Part shown: positions 34,398-44,272 of the stretch, piece by piece
Layout of the letters: the number at the start of each line of letters is the position of its first letter
Position numbering within the stretch: position 1 is the first letter of the stretch
NCBI GenBank assembly: GCA_019787685.1
Contig: JAHNUO010000062.1
Location: forward strand, 22,508 to 86,507
Direction: 5' to 3'
DNA from: Chiua virens
Taxonomy: Eukaryota > Basidiomycota > Agaricomycetes > Boletales > Boletaceae
Length of the DNA stretch: 64,000 bases
Made by a program: the position numbers and the translations under genes
The notes under the pieces: generated by a model
What the model saw: the letters and a program-made list of their open reading frames with translations, nothing else
What the model was told of the DNA's origin: nothing
The model's database searches: none

Positions 34398-34727
34398 ATG
34401 CCACGAATTGTCAGATCAATCACAGCCAACTTCTTCCTCGGGGCTATCCTATGTGGCCATCACTTCGCCGTGGCCCTCCATGCTCGCAGTGGCAACTCCT
34501 ACTACTCCCAAAGTATCGACATCAACGAATCACCTTTGTCCTTCATCAAGGCGATTCTTACCCTATCTTCTGGCTTTGACATCGCTATCGGATTTGACCC
34601 CTCCTTCAATCTTCGCCAGGGCACTTTCAACATCTGCGTTGACGGTGATGGGGAACCTGAGAGCAAGAACTGTTACTTCAAGTTCCTCTCACTTACCCCC
34701 AGATGCATTATAGGAGTTTCGACATAA
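34398..34727 (+). CDS. Possible small secreted protein
   Basis: An uninterrupted 109-codon frame. The N-terminus (MPRIVRSITANFFLGAILCG then HHFAVALHA) looks like a signal peptide with cleavage after an Ala-x-Ala-like site. The remainder has three cysteines and no recognised domain. It could be a small secreted effector-type protein or a chance frame; there is no homology evidence. Confidence 0.35.
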   Translation: MPRIVRSITANFFLGAILCGHHFAVALHARSGNSYYSQSIDINESPLSFIKAILTLSSGFDIAIGFDPSFNLRQGTFNICVDGDGEPESKNCYFKFLSLTPRCIIGVST

Positions 34728-34799
34728 CGGGAAAGGGTATCAAAGTGACCAAGATGAGGCACAGGACCGTTTCTATTCCCTTAACACCCGAGACACGAA

Positions 34800-35280
34800 C
34801 AAAAAAGTCGAAGTGACAAAGTCCATAAATATTGAATAAAATATTCAAACTAAATAAGAGGATTTGCCCTAGGTACATATCTCAAACAAATTTTAATTAT
34901 ATAACTGAATTTGATGGATGAACTTATCGAGCTCGACAAATTGAGAAAATGAATGATTGTGATAGGTTACACATGTCATACAATATGTACTTTTTTGTAT
35001 TTAACACGAATCCGGCAAATGATGTCCAGTATGTACATAGACAATTTTTTGTCTAATTTCCTTCTATGAATGCAACTTTATTCGAAATCATATTTAGCAA
35101 TGTTAAGTACATAAACAGATTGCGTGCATGTGGCACACAAATCTCAACACAAATCAAGGATATGTATAAACTATGAGAAATAGACATTTTTAATCGCTAA
35201 GTCTAAATAGGTTGGAGCATATGCTAGAGCGGCCCACTGCCGGGTCCACTCAGGGGCCCGCGGTCGGCCCCTTCACCAAA
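34800..35280. mobile_element. AT-rich stretch with GC-rich border, possible transposon end
   Basis: The sequence 34800-35200 is strongly AT-rich and contains several TATGTAC/GTACATA motifs (34871, 34985, 35028, 35105). It abruptly meets a GC-rich border at 35231-35275 with CACTGCCGGG, CACTCAGGGGCCCGCGG and neighbouring inverted G/C blocks. The same arrangement in mirror image occurs at 54160-54600, with GGTACATAT shared. It may be the end of a CACTA-like element. No target-site duplication was identified, so the assignment is tentative. Confidence 0.35.
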
Positions 35281-36102
35281 TACATGACACTGGCATCTAT
35301 CGCATGGCATCCTAATGCTGCAAGGTAGGCCACTAGACCTAGAAGTGCAACACATAATAAAAAGCTGGTCATTTCTGCCAGTGGGTGAGCCCACCAAGGG
35401 CGGAGTGGTGTCTAGACTACGCATAAGAGAGCAAGTGGTAGAGAATTTGCTGTTAACTGACAAGGTGCTGTCTCTTAGGAGACTTGACAGAACGCGATGG
35501 AATAATCAGTGGCTAATGAAAGACAGTCAGAGAATGACCATCATGCATGCACCAGTAGTTCATGACTTACCTTCATTGTAGCCCGACCACCACTCGGAAT
35601 ACTTTTTCGCAAGACCATTGGGTAAACTTTGCTAAGTGAGAGAGTGCAGAGACGCAGAGATGAGGGCTGATAGATAATTTCGCACATTACCTTAAGAGTT
35701 GGAGAAAACAAAAAAAGGCAGCCTAAATGGGAACAATGTATTGTCAAGTGTCATATCAGGGAACAAGTCAGTTACGGCTTTGGTTACAGCGGCTACAGTA
35801 GTTATGGCTCGGCTCGGCAGTTATGGCTCAGCTCAGCAACCCTACCTCCGATAGGAACAAGGGGATTATGATTTTGCCTTGTAATTTCAATGTCTTGTAG
35901 CTTCGTGGTCATAGTTTGTTTTCGGAGTAACCCTATAAAGGCGATCAGTGGCCCCGAAGGACAGTACGAAATCCTTGTCATGGATGATACAGTGAGTAAC
36001 ATGGCGTGGATTGCAATATCTCGCTGAAATACGTGTACACAGGACAATATAATAGGACGACTTAGCAAGTTAACCATCAATGATCCTTCACCACTGGGCG
36101 AT
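35281..36102. other. Upstream flank of the transposase gene
   Basis: Contains short open frames without domain and a tandem motif GTTATGGCTCGGCTCGGCAG / GTTATGGCTCAGCTCAGCAA at about 35796-35841. Probably the non-coding 5' part of the element. Confidence 0.4.
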
Positions 36103-39100
36103 ATGTCGGGACAACCTAGCAACTTATCCCTTGATCCAACTGTCGCAAATGAGACGTTCACGACACTTGCTCTTGTTGATCACGAACTACACTTGCGCAC
36201 AAAGAGAATCTCCCAAATGGTAGACGGACTGGATGCGCAGGGGGCACAAGATAAGGTGTTAGTGGCCCTGACGGACGAAGAGAGTTGGCTTAGAGAGCAC
36301 TCACAGAAGGTTGCAGAAATGGAAACCAGCGGGGATGAGGTGAACGAGATCCTTCGCAGTGAGCTGGGAGAGAACTTAGCCCAGGTTCAACTCGCGATAA
36401 CAAGCATTAAGGGGACCTTGGCTGCTCGGAGCCCAGAGGACCTCCTCCATGGAGAGACTTCTGCAGAATTCGTCGACACTGGCAAGTTAATGCTTCCAAA
36501 ATCACGATACTGATTGCTTACCACATTTGATAGAGGAGAAGTTTCAGCAGAGCTTCCACAATGCGAACCCGGCTATCTTGTTGTCGATGCTTGTTGCAGC
36601 GATTTTGGACGTCTTCGGACATGTTGCTCGGCCGTGGTGTAATGCTCTCTTGGAGTTCCTCAACCTTCTTCTGTCGACTCCACTGGGTGGCAATAAAGAG
36701 AACTTTTCTCCTGGCTCAATTGAGTCGAACAGGAAATTCATTCCTGGTGACATACGCACCATCCAGAAAAAATTTGACCTCCAACCCGCCACAGTCACTT
36801 ATGCAACCTGCATACGGTGTTCCTACACACATGCCCCATTGCAGTCCCCCAACAGAAAGCGCCAATCTTATCCAGACCGCTGCACGTATCAGAAATATCC
36901 AGGTGGGAAGATATGCAACCAAGCGTTAGTGAAGACTATCCGAAAGAATGGGGAGAAAATCCACGTACCGATCAAACCATTTGTCGTACATGACTACAAG
37001 GACTTCATGGCGAATATGTTAGCTCGCCCTGGAATGGAGGCAGCTTTGGAACGAGGGACTATGTTGAATGAAAGGCATCAGCTCTGGGACGTGAAGGATG
37101 GTACTGCAATAACGGAGATCAACGGACTCGATGGCAAACTGTTCATGGACGGTTTGAAAAGGAGCGATCTTAGGCTTGCCTGGAGTCTGTCTGTAGACTG
37201 GTTCAACCCGCACACCAACAAGATCTCTGGGAAAAGGAAATCGGTAGGGTCGATGTCGATGGCACTCCTCAACCTCCCTCCAAGTCTCCGCTACAAGGCA
37301 GAAAATATTTACCTAGTAGGCGTCATACCCGGTCCCCGAGAGCCTTCCGTGGACGAAATAAACCACTTTTTACGGCCCCTCGTTGACTACTTCTTGCCTG
37401 CTTGGCAGAGTGGCACGTGGTTTTCAAGAACTACTGGTCATCCCACCGGTCGCCTTGTCCGGTCCGTAATTGCGTTGGCTGTCAATGACCTACCAGCAGC
37501 CCGGAAGACCACCGGCTTCGCTGCGCCAACTGCAAAGCATCTTTGCAATCTCTGTTGGTTACAGAAGTCAGAGATCAGCGATTTCGAATGCGATCACTGG
37601 AGGCGACGAACACGATTGGAACATTTGAGGAATGCCGAGCGGTGGCGAGACGCTAAAAACCAAACGGAGAGGGATCGGATGTTCAAAGAGACTGGAGTGC
37701 GGTGGTCTGAGTTGCTTCGCTTGCCGTACTGGGACCCCACTCGCTTCGTGGTGATAGACGGCATGCACAACCTCTTCCTGGGATTAGCCCAATTCCATTT
37801 CAGAGACTTGATCGTTGTCGACAAGCAGGCGAATCAAGACTTACGCCACCATAACCCCAAGCCTGTCGGCGAGCCTGCGAGCCCGGCAGAACTGGATCAA
37901 GGGAGGACCATTCTCAGAGGGAAACCGACCACAACAGCACTGACCCGCTTACGTGCATCTGTCTTGCGGGCATTGGTTGACGAGAACGGCATACTTGATA
38001 CGGTCAAATCGTTACGCAAATATCCTACGAAAAAAGAGCTGATTCAAGTACTGTTGGTGAGATACACAAACGAAGTACTTGTAACTTTTAAACTTACCTC
38101 ACATAAGTCTTCATCCACTCAGAACACCACTCCAGGGGTCGATGAGATCCGGGTTCACCCGATGGTTCCCCTCATCGGAGACGAATTTGTTGATGAATGT
38201 GAAACGTCTCTGGCGGCTAACGAGAAGTCTTGTGAACCATTGGTCAACAAAGAGATCGGCGAGATCCAGACATACCTGGACTCCATTGTACGGCCGACTT
38301 GGCAGAGGGGCCCACCCACTAACCTTGGTGACGCAGAGCACAGAAAGCTGAAGGCTGAGCAATGGCGGTCGGCGATCGAGTTTGACCTTCCGGTGATATT
38401 GTGCCGATTGTGGGGGTCTGATGAATCCGGAGGTAACGAGAAGGATGCAAGGAGAAAGAAACTGGCTCACAGCACGATGCTCCTAGCCATGGCAGTAAGG
38501 TGGGGCACTTCCCATGTAACCTCAGAAATCCACGGTCATCAGTACAAGCGGTACATGAAGGCATACCTTGAAAGCGTGAGGGACATTTTCCCAAAGCTTC
38601 GCTGGCGACCAAATCACCATGCAGCATTACACATCAACGAGTTTTTCAGCAGATACGGTCCAATGCGTGGTTGGTGGATGTTCCCCTTCGAGCGCATTAT
38701 TGGCATGTTGCAAAAAACTAAGACTAATCATAAAATGGGTAAGCTTGTATTTTTCGAGACGAAAGCATGCTAACTGAGGGCCAGGGGAACTGGAGGAAAC
38801 TATGCTGGTCCGCTTCTGTGCAGCGGCGAGAATGAAAGCCATGCTGACTGACCCAATTTCCCCTGAAATCATCCGGAAAGCAGGTGCAATCATGCAGAGG
38901 TGTGCAGCAGTGCACGAGCGCACATTTTTCGAATCTCCCATCAGTCTCTTTTCACTTCCTGACCCAGATCAAGAACCGGCATTTCAGATCGAGGGGAAAG
39001 TAGAGGAAAGATCGCCACCGAAGGATGTATATCTCGCAATGCAAGTTAGCGGAGTGAAGAGCTCACTGGACGATAAGATCAAAACCTACAAACGTTGTAC

Positions 39101-39452
39101 GATTGCGGGAACACGCTACACCACGAATGCAACATTACCGAGGGACGCGAGCATTTTCTTTGAACACGAAGGAGGTACCTTTCCGGGGAGGATCGAGTAC
39201 ATCTTTTCTGTCACTGCAGGTCAGGGCGCTGAAGATTACTTCTTCGCAATTCGAAGGTACCTACCCGTGCCGGCTGAGGTAAAAGACCCCTTCCTCGCAT
39301 ATAGAGACTTCGGCGCTGCATTATGGCAGGAGAAGGGGAGAGATAATTTGGAAGTCGTCTCTGGGAAGAGCATTGTTTCCCATGCGATCAGTATGATCTG
39401 GCAGGACGGACTCCTAGTGGTAAAACCGTTGAACAGTATTGACATGACGTGA
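36103..39452 (+). CDS. Tnp2-type (CACTA-like) transposase
   Basis: A first exon (36103-36465, MSGQPSNLSLDP) joins to 36529 onward through an apparent GC-AG intron (GCAAGT donor). A further in-frame 51-nt intron near 38057-38107 is possible, and a last intron 38740-38785 leads to the final exon ending at 39452. The central part has the classic Tnp2 signature: SLSVDWFNPHTNKISGKRKS, LNLPPSLRYKAENIYLVGVI, PGPREPSVDEINHFLRPLV, ATGHPTGRLVRS-like text, then a Cys-rich HLCNLCWLQKS and VIDGMHNLFLGL. Asp residues in SVDWFN and VIDGMHN are candidates for the RNase-H-like catalytic set. The C-terminus has the HxxEF-containing region LHINEFFSRYGPMRGWWMFPFE typical of the DUF4218-like partner. No internal stop or frameshift was seen, so the copy may be recent or domesticated. 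Terminal inverted repeats were not firmly located. Confidence 0.85.
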
Positions 39453-39676
39453 ATGGGATAGTAAACTGTGTAAATAATACAACCAAGCACGTCGGAGGGG
39501 ATGTACAAAATACTATTACAAGAGGTTATCAATGAATCTGCATACTAATCGAGAGAGCTGGCATTAGAGGGAGGAAATGTTAACACGCAGACCCTCCCTA
39601 GGGGGAGAGTGTGCTAGAAACTCAGCACAGACATGTTGATTGATCTCCAGATCATCTGTAACTAATTCAATGCTTT

Positions 39677-42031
39677 CTACGGATGGAAATGATGAAAGCC
39701 ATGTCCCACAGTGTGGCTACCAGGACTTTGAGTCCAACGATTTTGTAAAGAGCTGATGCAACCTACCAAGAGATTACTACTCTCTCTGAACAACGAAAGA
39801 GAGAAAGGGTAATCGATGGTGAGCGCCCTGGTATCGCAGATCCGTTGTTCGCATTCGGGAACCTGGAGACTGGCTTCGGGGATATGGCTGAATTGGCAGA
39901 ACGCGATCCTCACATGAGACGCCTTTGGAAAGTAGTGGGTGCAATCCAAAATACGAGAGATGAGTGGCCGCTGGGAACTGGAGTCCACCAGAGACACGGA
40001 AAGCGACTGAACTACTTCAGGAGTCTGGAGGTGCTTAGCGATCATGCAGATGTAGCCAGGGGGGCCGCCAAGATGATTCAACTTTGGAAGGTTGACTCGG
40101 AGTTGTCGTGTTCGATACCGGGATTCTTGCTTTCCATAAGTGCAGATGTCGAGCCTCTGCAGGGAGGGGTGGCGGTCCAAGAATGCCAGAAGGTCGCCAG
40201 CAGGGCATTCATAGTGTATCTGAAGACTTTGCAAGCGGGGGAAAGTTAATGTGCGGAGCAGCTTGCCCCACACTTGGCGGGGAAGCTCGACCCCGCGGAG
40301 AGAGAGGTGTTCAAGGGGGGAATTGATGAGGATGTCTACAGTGAAAGCAATAACCTGTGGGCTGAATGCGAAGTTGGTATTGAGCCGAAGGGTACTGAGT
40401 TCACTATCCGCATGATGAGTCCCTCTTCCCTTCAGAGAAGGGAAACGGAGAGGGTGATTGGGGGGAGGTGACACACCGGTGAAGGAAAGCTCACGGCATC
40501 TCAACGACTTGATCTCTTTGAGGACAAGGGAGATCAAAGACAGGGACAGGGAGCTTCCCTCCAACGAGAGATAGACAGTGTGAACACCAGTAACGCGCGG
40601 TGAGTGCAGAAAGACAAGGAGGGCATGGAGATGAGAGTCCTGAGTAATCGTAAAGAAGCAACCCCGTGGAACCAAAAAGGAATCCAAGCGTATCCAGACT
40701 AGAAGGGCTTCATATTGATTCTCTTTAACTGGGAGCCAAAAACGCCCAGCCGGATTAAAACCGGTAGCTGCAAGGCTGAGAGGACCAGCAATTTCTCTGA
40801 GCAGAATGCACGTCTGACTGCAAGCTTTCAAATCACAAACTTCGAGAAGACCGATCACTTGATAAATCACCTCATTTGGAAGCACAAGAATCGATGTCGT
40901 GCTCTGAGTGACAAAATATGAGTGGAGAATCCACCAAACGGTCATAATACATACCTGAGGAATCGAGCGATAGGGTACGGTGATCTCAATGGAACCTTGT
41001 CGTTCGCACGCGAGTTCCAAGGCAGGATGTGGCAAAGAGGGGGCCAGACGCTCCGATGTAGTGTCAAGAAGGGGGTGTTTGGAGGAAGGCGCCTCCACAG
41101 AATCCTCTCGCTTGCGTTTGAGACCCGAGGCAGGGAGAGACGACGAAGGATTGGATAAGGTGAGGGGGATAGTGTCCAAAAGAGGGCGTTTGAAGGAAGG
41201 TGCTTCAAGGATCTCCACGGTATCCTCTCGCTTGCATTTGAGACCAGAAGCAGGGAGAGATGGCGAAGACTCGGATGAGAGGAGGGGGATAGTGTCCAAA
41301 AGAGGGCATTTGGAGGAAGGTGCTTCGAGGATCTCCATGGAATCCTCTCGCTTGCGTTTGAGACTAGAAGCAAGGAGACTCGGAGATGGCGGAGACTCGG
41401 ATGAAGGGAGGGGGATAGTGTCCAAAAGAGGGCATTTGGAGGAAGGTGCTTCGAGAATCTCCACGGAATCCTCTCGCTTGCGTTTGAGACCAGAAGCAAG
41501 GAGACTCGGAGATGGCGGAGACTCGGATGAGGGGAGGGGGATAGTGTCCAAAAAAGGGCGTTTGGAGGAAGGTGCTTCGAGGATCTCCACAGAATCCTCT
41601 CGCTTGCGTTTGAGACCAGAAGCGAGGAGACTCGGAGATGGCGGAGACTCGGATGAAGGGAGGGGGATAGTGTCCAAAAGAGGGCGTTTCGAGGAAGGTA
41701 CTTTGAGGATCTCCACAGAATCCTCTCGCTTGCGTTTGAGACCAGAAGCGGGGAAAGATGGCGTAGAAGGGGCTGCCACACCTTCAGACGAGGAACTTGG
41801 CGTAGGAGCTTCGGGAATCCTAGCGAAATCTTGCCACTTCCGTGTGGGTTCAGAAGAGGAAGTGGATAGCATGCGAAGGACAAGAAGGAGAGAGCGAAGG
41901 CACAGAGAATTTGGCCAGAAATTCAATGCCTGCGCGAGTAATGTGAAAGTCTGTGCCTCGCGAACAAGTCGACTGAATATGTTACCCATAGGTGAAAACG
42001 GAACTTTTGTGAGTCGAGCTGAGTGGTCCAA
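39677..42031 (-). CDS. F-box protein with N-terminal tandem repeats
   Basis: Open on the minus strand for 784 codons; a 51-nt in-frame intron (GTATGT..CAG, about 40900-40950) probably precedes the F-box. Residues about 95-330 are a run of roughly six 40/42-residue repeats, each containing GLKRKREDSVEILEAPSSKR and a Ser/Pro linker. They are basic, with a KRKR nuclear-signal-like motif in every copy. The F-box follows (SILVLPNEVIYQVIGLLEV, then SQTCILLREIA), and a long leucine-rich C-terminal part without regular LRR spacing follows that. F-box proteins tether substrates to SCF ubiquitin ligases; the target is unknown. The start may be at 42031 or at MGNIFS (41986). The gene converges with the transposase gene, with 224 bp between stops. 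Confidence 0.75.
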   Translation of the reverse strand: MDHSARLTKVPFSPMGNIFSRLVREAQTFTLLAQALNFWPNSLCLRSLLLVLRMLSTSSSEPTRKWQDFARIPEAPTPSSSSEGVAAPSTPSFPASGLKRKREDSVEILKVPSSKRPLLDTIPLPSSESPPSPSLLASGLKRKREDSVEILEAPSSKRPFLDTIPLPSSESPPSPSLLASGLKRKREDSVEILEAPSSKCPLLDTIPLPSSESPPSPSLLASSLKRKREDSMEILEAPSSKCPLLDTIPLLSSESSPSLPASGLKCKREDTVEILEAPSFKRPLLDTIPLTLSNPSSSLPASGLKRKREDSVEAPSSKHPLLDTTSERLAPSLPHPALELACERQGSIEITVPYRSIPQVCIMTVWWILHSYFVTQSTTSILVLPNEVIYQVIGLLEVCDLKACSQTCILLREIAGPLSLAATGFNPAGRFWLPVKENQYEALLVWIRLDSFLVPRGCFFTITQDSHLHALLVFLHSPRVTGVHTVYLSLEGSSLSLSLISLVLKEIKSLRCRELSFTGVSPPPNHPLRFPSLKGRGTHHADSELSTLRLNTNFAFSPQVIAFTVDILINSPLEHLSLRGVELPRQVWGKLLRTLTFPRLQSLQIHYECPAGDLLAFLDRHPSLQRLDICTYGKQESRYRTRQLRVNLPKLNHLGGPPGYICMIAKHLQTPEVVQSLSVSLVDSSSQRPLISRILDCTHYFPKASHVRIAFCQFSHIPEASLQVPECEQRICDTRALTIDYPFSLSLFRESSNLLVGCISSLQNRWTQSPGSHTVGHGFHHFHP
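41098..41765 (-). repeat. In-frame tandem repeat, units of 120 and 126 bp
   Basis: The 20-mer core CCTCTCGCTTGCGTTTGAGA recurs (one copy with a single mismatch) at about 41103, 41223, 41343, 41469, 41595 and 41721. The spacings are 120, 120, 126, 126 and 126 bp, which are 40- or 42-codon units of the F-box gene. The two unit lengths differ by a two-codon insertion in the Ser/Pro linker. Near-identity between units points to recent expansion or gene conversion. Confidence 0.9.
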
Positions 42032-42362
42032 CGGCCGCGTTCAAATACCTGGTAATGCCGCATGTCCCGGATGAGCAGACAATAAAGGGAGCATACTAGG
42101 ACATACCAATGTGGCCAGATGGACCTCCATCGTGATCGGCAAGAACTTGGATGAGACCGCCGATCTCCATATTTCCCCTCGGGAGATGTGATTGCCTTTA
42201 CCGAGCGAGCGGTGTCCTGCTGATCAATGTTCAAGATAGCAGATCTCATCTTTGCCGAGAGAACTTACAATTGCTGGGTGTACTAATCGGTTTTAGCTTT
42301 TTTGTTTGGCATAAGCTTGTTGTTCGTCCGGCGTACCTAGTATCTATGACAATGTGCTCTTA

Positions 42363-42463
42363 TTATTCGTAGATACAGCAGCGCCGGGTTTTGCAACGCA
42401 CCCGACCAATTCATATTCGCCGATACGGCAGCACCAATGGCGTTTTGCAATGCACCCGACCAA
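42363..42463. repeat. Imperfect direct repeat, about 45 bp twice
   Basis: Copy one spans 42363-42409 and copy two 42412-42463. Both contain ATTCG, then GATAC-GCAGC, then TTTTGCAA-GCACCCGACCAA. They differ by a few substitutions and a 4-base gap. Function unknown. Confidence 0.8.
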
Positions 42464-42572
42464 CAGTGACATTGAGGGAATGTGAAAAAAAAAACTACTA
42501 CAAAGTTAAGTACATGGTGCTAGGATCTAGGTAGTTGAGCGGAAGAAAGAGTGGTATGTTCTCGAGCGGCGG

Positions 42573-42583
42573 CTTAAATAGTG
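42573..42583 (-). promoter_or_regulatory. Promoter-like module core, minus-oriented
   Basis: On the minus strand this reads CACTATTTAAG followed by a CT-rich tract, matching the plus-oriented module at 43828. It lies 34 bp from the plus-oriented copy, so the two could drive transcription outward: the F-box gene to the left and the small gene at 43140 to the right. Confidence 0.4.
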
Positions 42584-42616
42584 TTTGACGCTCCGCCCGG
42601 GTAATTCCACAAGACT

Positions 42617-42705
42617 CACGTGGCCACTCAAGTCGCGGGGCACTACTTAAGACCAGAATATTCGCACGACTACTCTTTCCCTCTTTGCCACTCACTTATA
42701 TAAAG
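42617..42705 (+). promoter_or_regulatory. Promoter-like module: E-box, CACTACTTAAG, TTCGCACG, TATA
   Basis: CACGTG at 42617, CACTACTTAAG at 42641, TTCGCACG at 42661, a CT-rich tract with GCCACTCAC, and TATATAAAG at 42697. The spacing CACTA to TTCGCACG is 20 bp, identical to the copy at 43807. Confidence 0.45.
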
Positions 42706-43139
42706 ATACATAGTTAATGTTAAGTTAGAAGTATAGTCGCAGTCGTAGCGACACTACAATTAGAGACTCTGGACCGAACAGACGAACAATAATCATCGAC
42801 CACGTAACGAAATCTCTGCGGATTGCGTCACTTCGATCTGAGTGTTGGCATCAGGTGCGCCTGTTGAGCTTTTCTACTCTCAGAATGCCCCTGATTTATT
42901 CTCTAGACACATGGACACCGCCAAGCGTTCCGACCGGATCACAGTTAACAATTGACGGTTCGTCCTTCACGACCATAAAACTACGCGAGTAGTTCTCTCT
43001 CTGCAACTGTCCTGTCCTCATGAAATTGGAGCACCCTTCCAGTCGTCTTTATCCAGCTCGGTATCTTCCCTATCGAAGGTACCCACCTCGATCTCGCTCG
43101 TTTCCCCAGCTCCCGCTCCAAGTAAATATTGACATTCCT

Positions 43140-43760
43140 ATGGCGAGTTTACACCTCAATCCGTCGTCTCAAGAGGTATCCGACGAAATGGTTTTCTTTC
43201 GCTCACCCCAGCCTTTGCAGTGCTAACATCATTTCTAGGCCGTCGCTGTTGATTATCAGTCGATGTATGTGCAAGATCCAGCCCATTTCGGTAACGAGAT
43301 CGAAGCTAGAGTAAACAGGGCGGTTGCATCAGCGTTGGTGGACCTTAACCTGCCGCACCAGGGCTTGAACTATCGAGATCTGGGTGGATTTGGTAATGAA
43401 ATTGAAGCCAGATTAAACAGGGCGGTCACATCAGCGTTGGCGGACTTTAAGCTGACGCTGTACCCGCACAGAGGCGTGCACCGTCGAGGGGTAAGTAGGT
43501 ATTAATCCGTCGCCATTCACACTTATCCGGTGACAGACAATTTTGCTGGCTGCCTTGCGTTACGTCGGAAATGTGGTTTGGCAAGGTTCAGCACATATAA
43601 TGAAATTTGCTATACGATGTATCAGCATTGCCCAGCCGGTTGCTGCAGGAGGTGTGTCTCTTTCGATTTTGGCAAATTGTGACTTATGTACTTAGGCCAG
43701 GAGCGCGATGATATGCCTGGGGATTGGTCTCATTCTCAAATGGACGGCATTCAGAAATAG
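43140..43760 (+). CDS. Small protein with duplicated motif and a hydrophobic segment
   Basis: Four exons, 43140-43175, 43239-43490, 43537-43651 and 43696-43760, are in phase and encode 155 residues. Residues around 25-90 contain the same motif twice, FGNEIEARVNRAVASAL and FGNEIEARLNRAVTSAL, about 39 residues apart. The third exon encodes a hydrophobic helix (TILLAALRYVGNVVW) and a second amphipathic one. No family recognised. The duplicated motif looks like an amphipathic helix and could mediate oligomerisation. An alternative upstream ATG at 43020 would start in a different frame. Confidence 0.55.
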
Positions 43761-43806
43761 CCGTTGTCTGTCTTTCTGTACACGTCTATAAATGTCAATA
43801 TGTGAT

Positions 43807-43910
43807 CACGTGACTCAATTTGCTGGACACTATTTAAGAAATAGAAATTCGCACGGTTTCTTTCTTTCGCCATCGTCGTTTACCCCACTCGTCCGCCACT
43901 CACATTCCCC
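43807..43910 (+). promoter_or_regulatory. Promoter-like module, best copy
   Basis: CACGTG at 43807, TTTGCTGGACACTATTTAAG at 43818-43837 and TTCGCACG at 43848, then a T/C-rich tract with GCCACTCAC. It lies about 100 bp upstream of the ORF at 43954 and 370-470 bp upstream of the WD40 gene. Confidence 0.5.
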
Positions 43911-43953
43911 TCACTTAAAAATAATGTAAATGTAGATCATCGGGCCTGTACGC

Positions 43954-44181
43954 ATGTCTTTAGACAAAAGAATGAGGGAAAGGTACTTCATAGTTCATAT
44001 AGCACGAAACGACACGAAATCAATTATGCCAATTCCAGTGTGCAGGTGTCGAAACAATAAAGAACCTGGTGATGTCGACGATGTCGTGTTCGCCGCGATC
44101 TGCGGTTGTTGCTCCAAACAATTACATCCTAATTATGCTCTGAATCAGTACGTACGTTGGCGACTACTCGTGCCTAAGTGA
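43954..44181 (+). CDS. Small Cys-rich ORF
   Basis: A 75-codon frame that starts about 100 bp after the promoter-like module. It contains VCRCRNN and AICGCCSKQLH, two Cys pairs that could bind a metal, and a basic C-terminus. There is no recognised domain and no introns. It may instead be the 5' part of a longer spliced gene. Confidence 0.35.
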   Translation: MSLDKRMRERYFIVHIARNDTKSIMPIPVCRCRNNKEPGDVDDVVFAAICGCCSKQLHPNYALNQYVRWRLLVPK

Positions 44182-44272
44182 ATGCTGATAGACAATAACC
44201 AGAAAATCGAACCTCTAGTATAAAAACTGGCCTTCTTAGGCAGTCGCACACCATAATACAACACCTTGCGAC

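Larger units (their letters stand above)
42032..43139. other. Repeat- and promoter-rich intergenic region
   Basis: No gene of my own placing. It holds a pair of imperfect direct repeats (42363-42463) and two oppositely oriented copies of a promoter-like module near 42573 and 42617, with a TATATAAAG at 42697 downstream of the plus-oriented one. Confidence 0.5.

Noticed and set aside
39590..39615. Near-palindrome CTCCCTAGGGGGAG as a terminal inverted repeat of the transposon
   Set aside because: No partner copy found on the other side of the transposase gene.
40942..41883. 313-codon alternative minus-strand frame in the same repeats
   Set aside because: Same cause; it is out of frame with the F-box and rich in odd residues (RILWRSSKHLPP).
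40980..42074. 364-codon plus-strand frame opposite the F-box repeats
   Set aside because: It exists because the repeat units are multiples of three and lack stops in several frames. The minus-strand frame continues into a recognisable F-box, this one into nothing.
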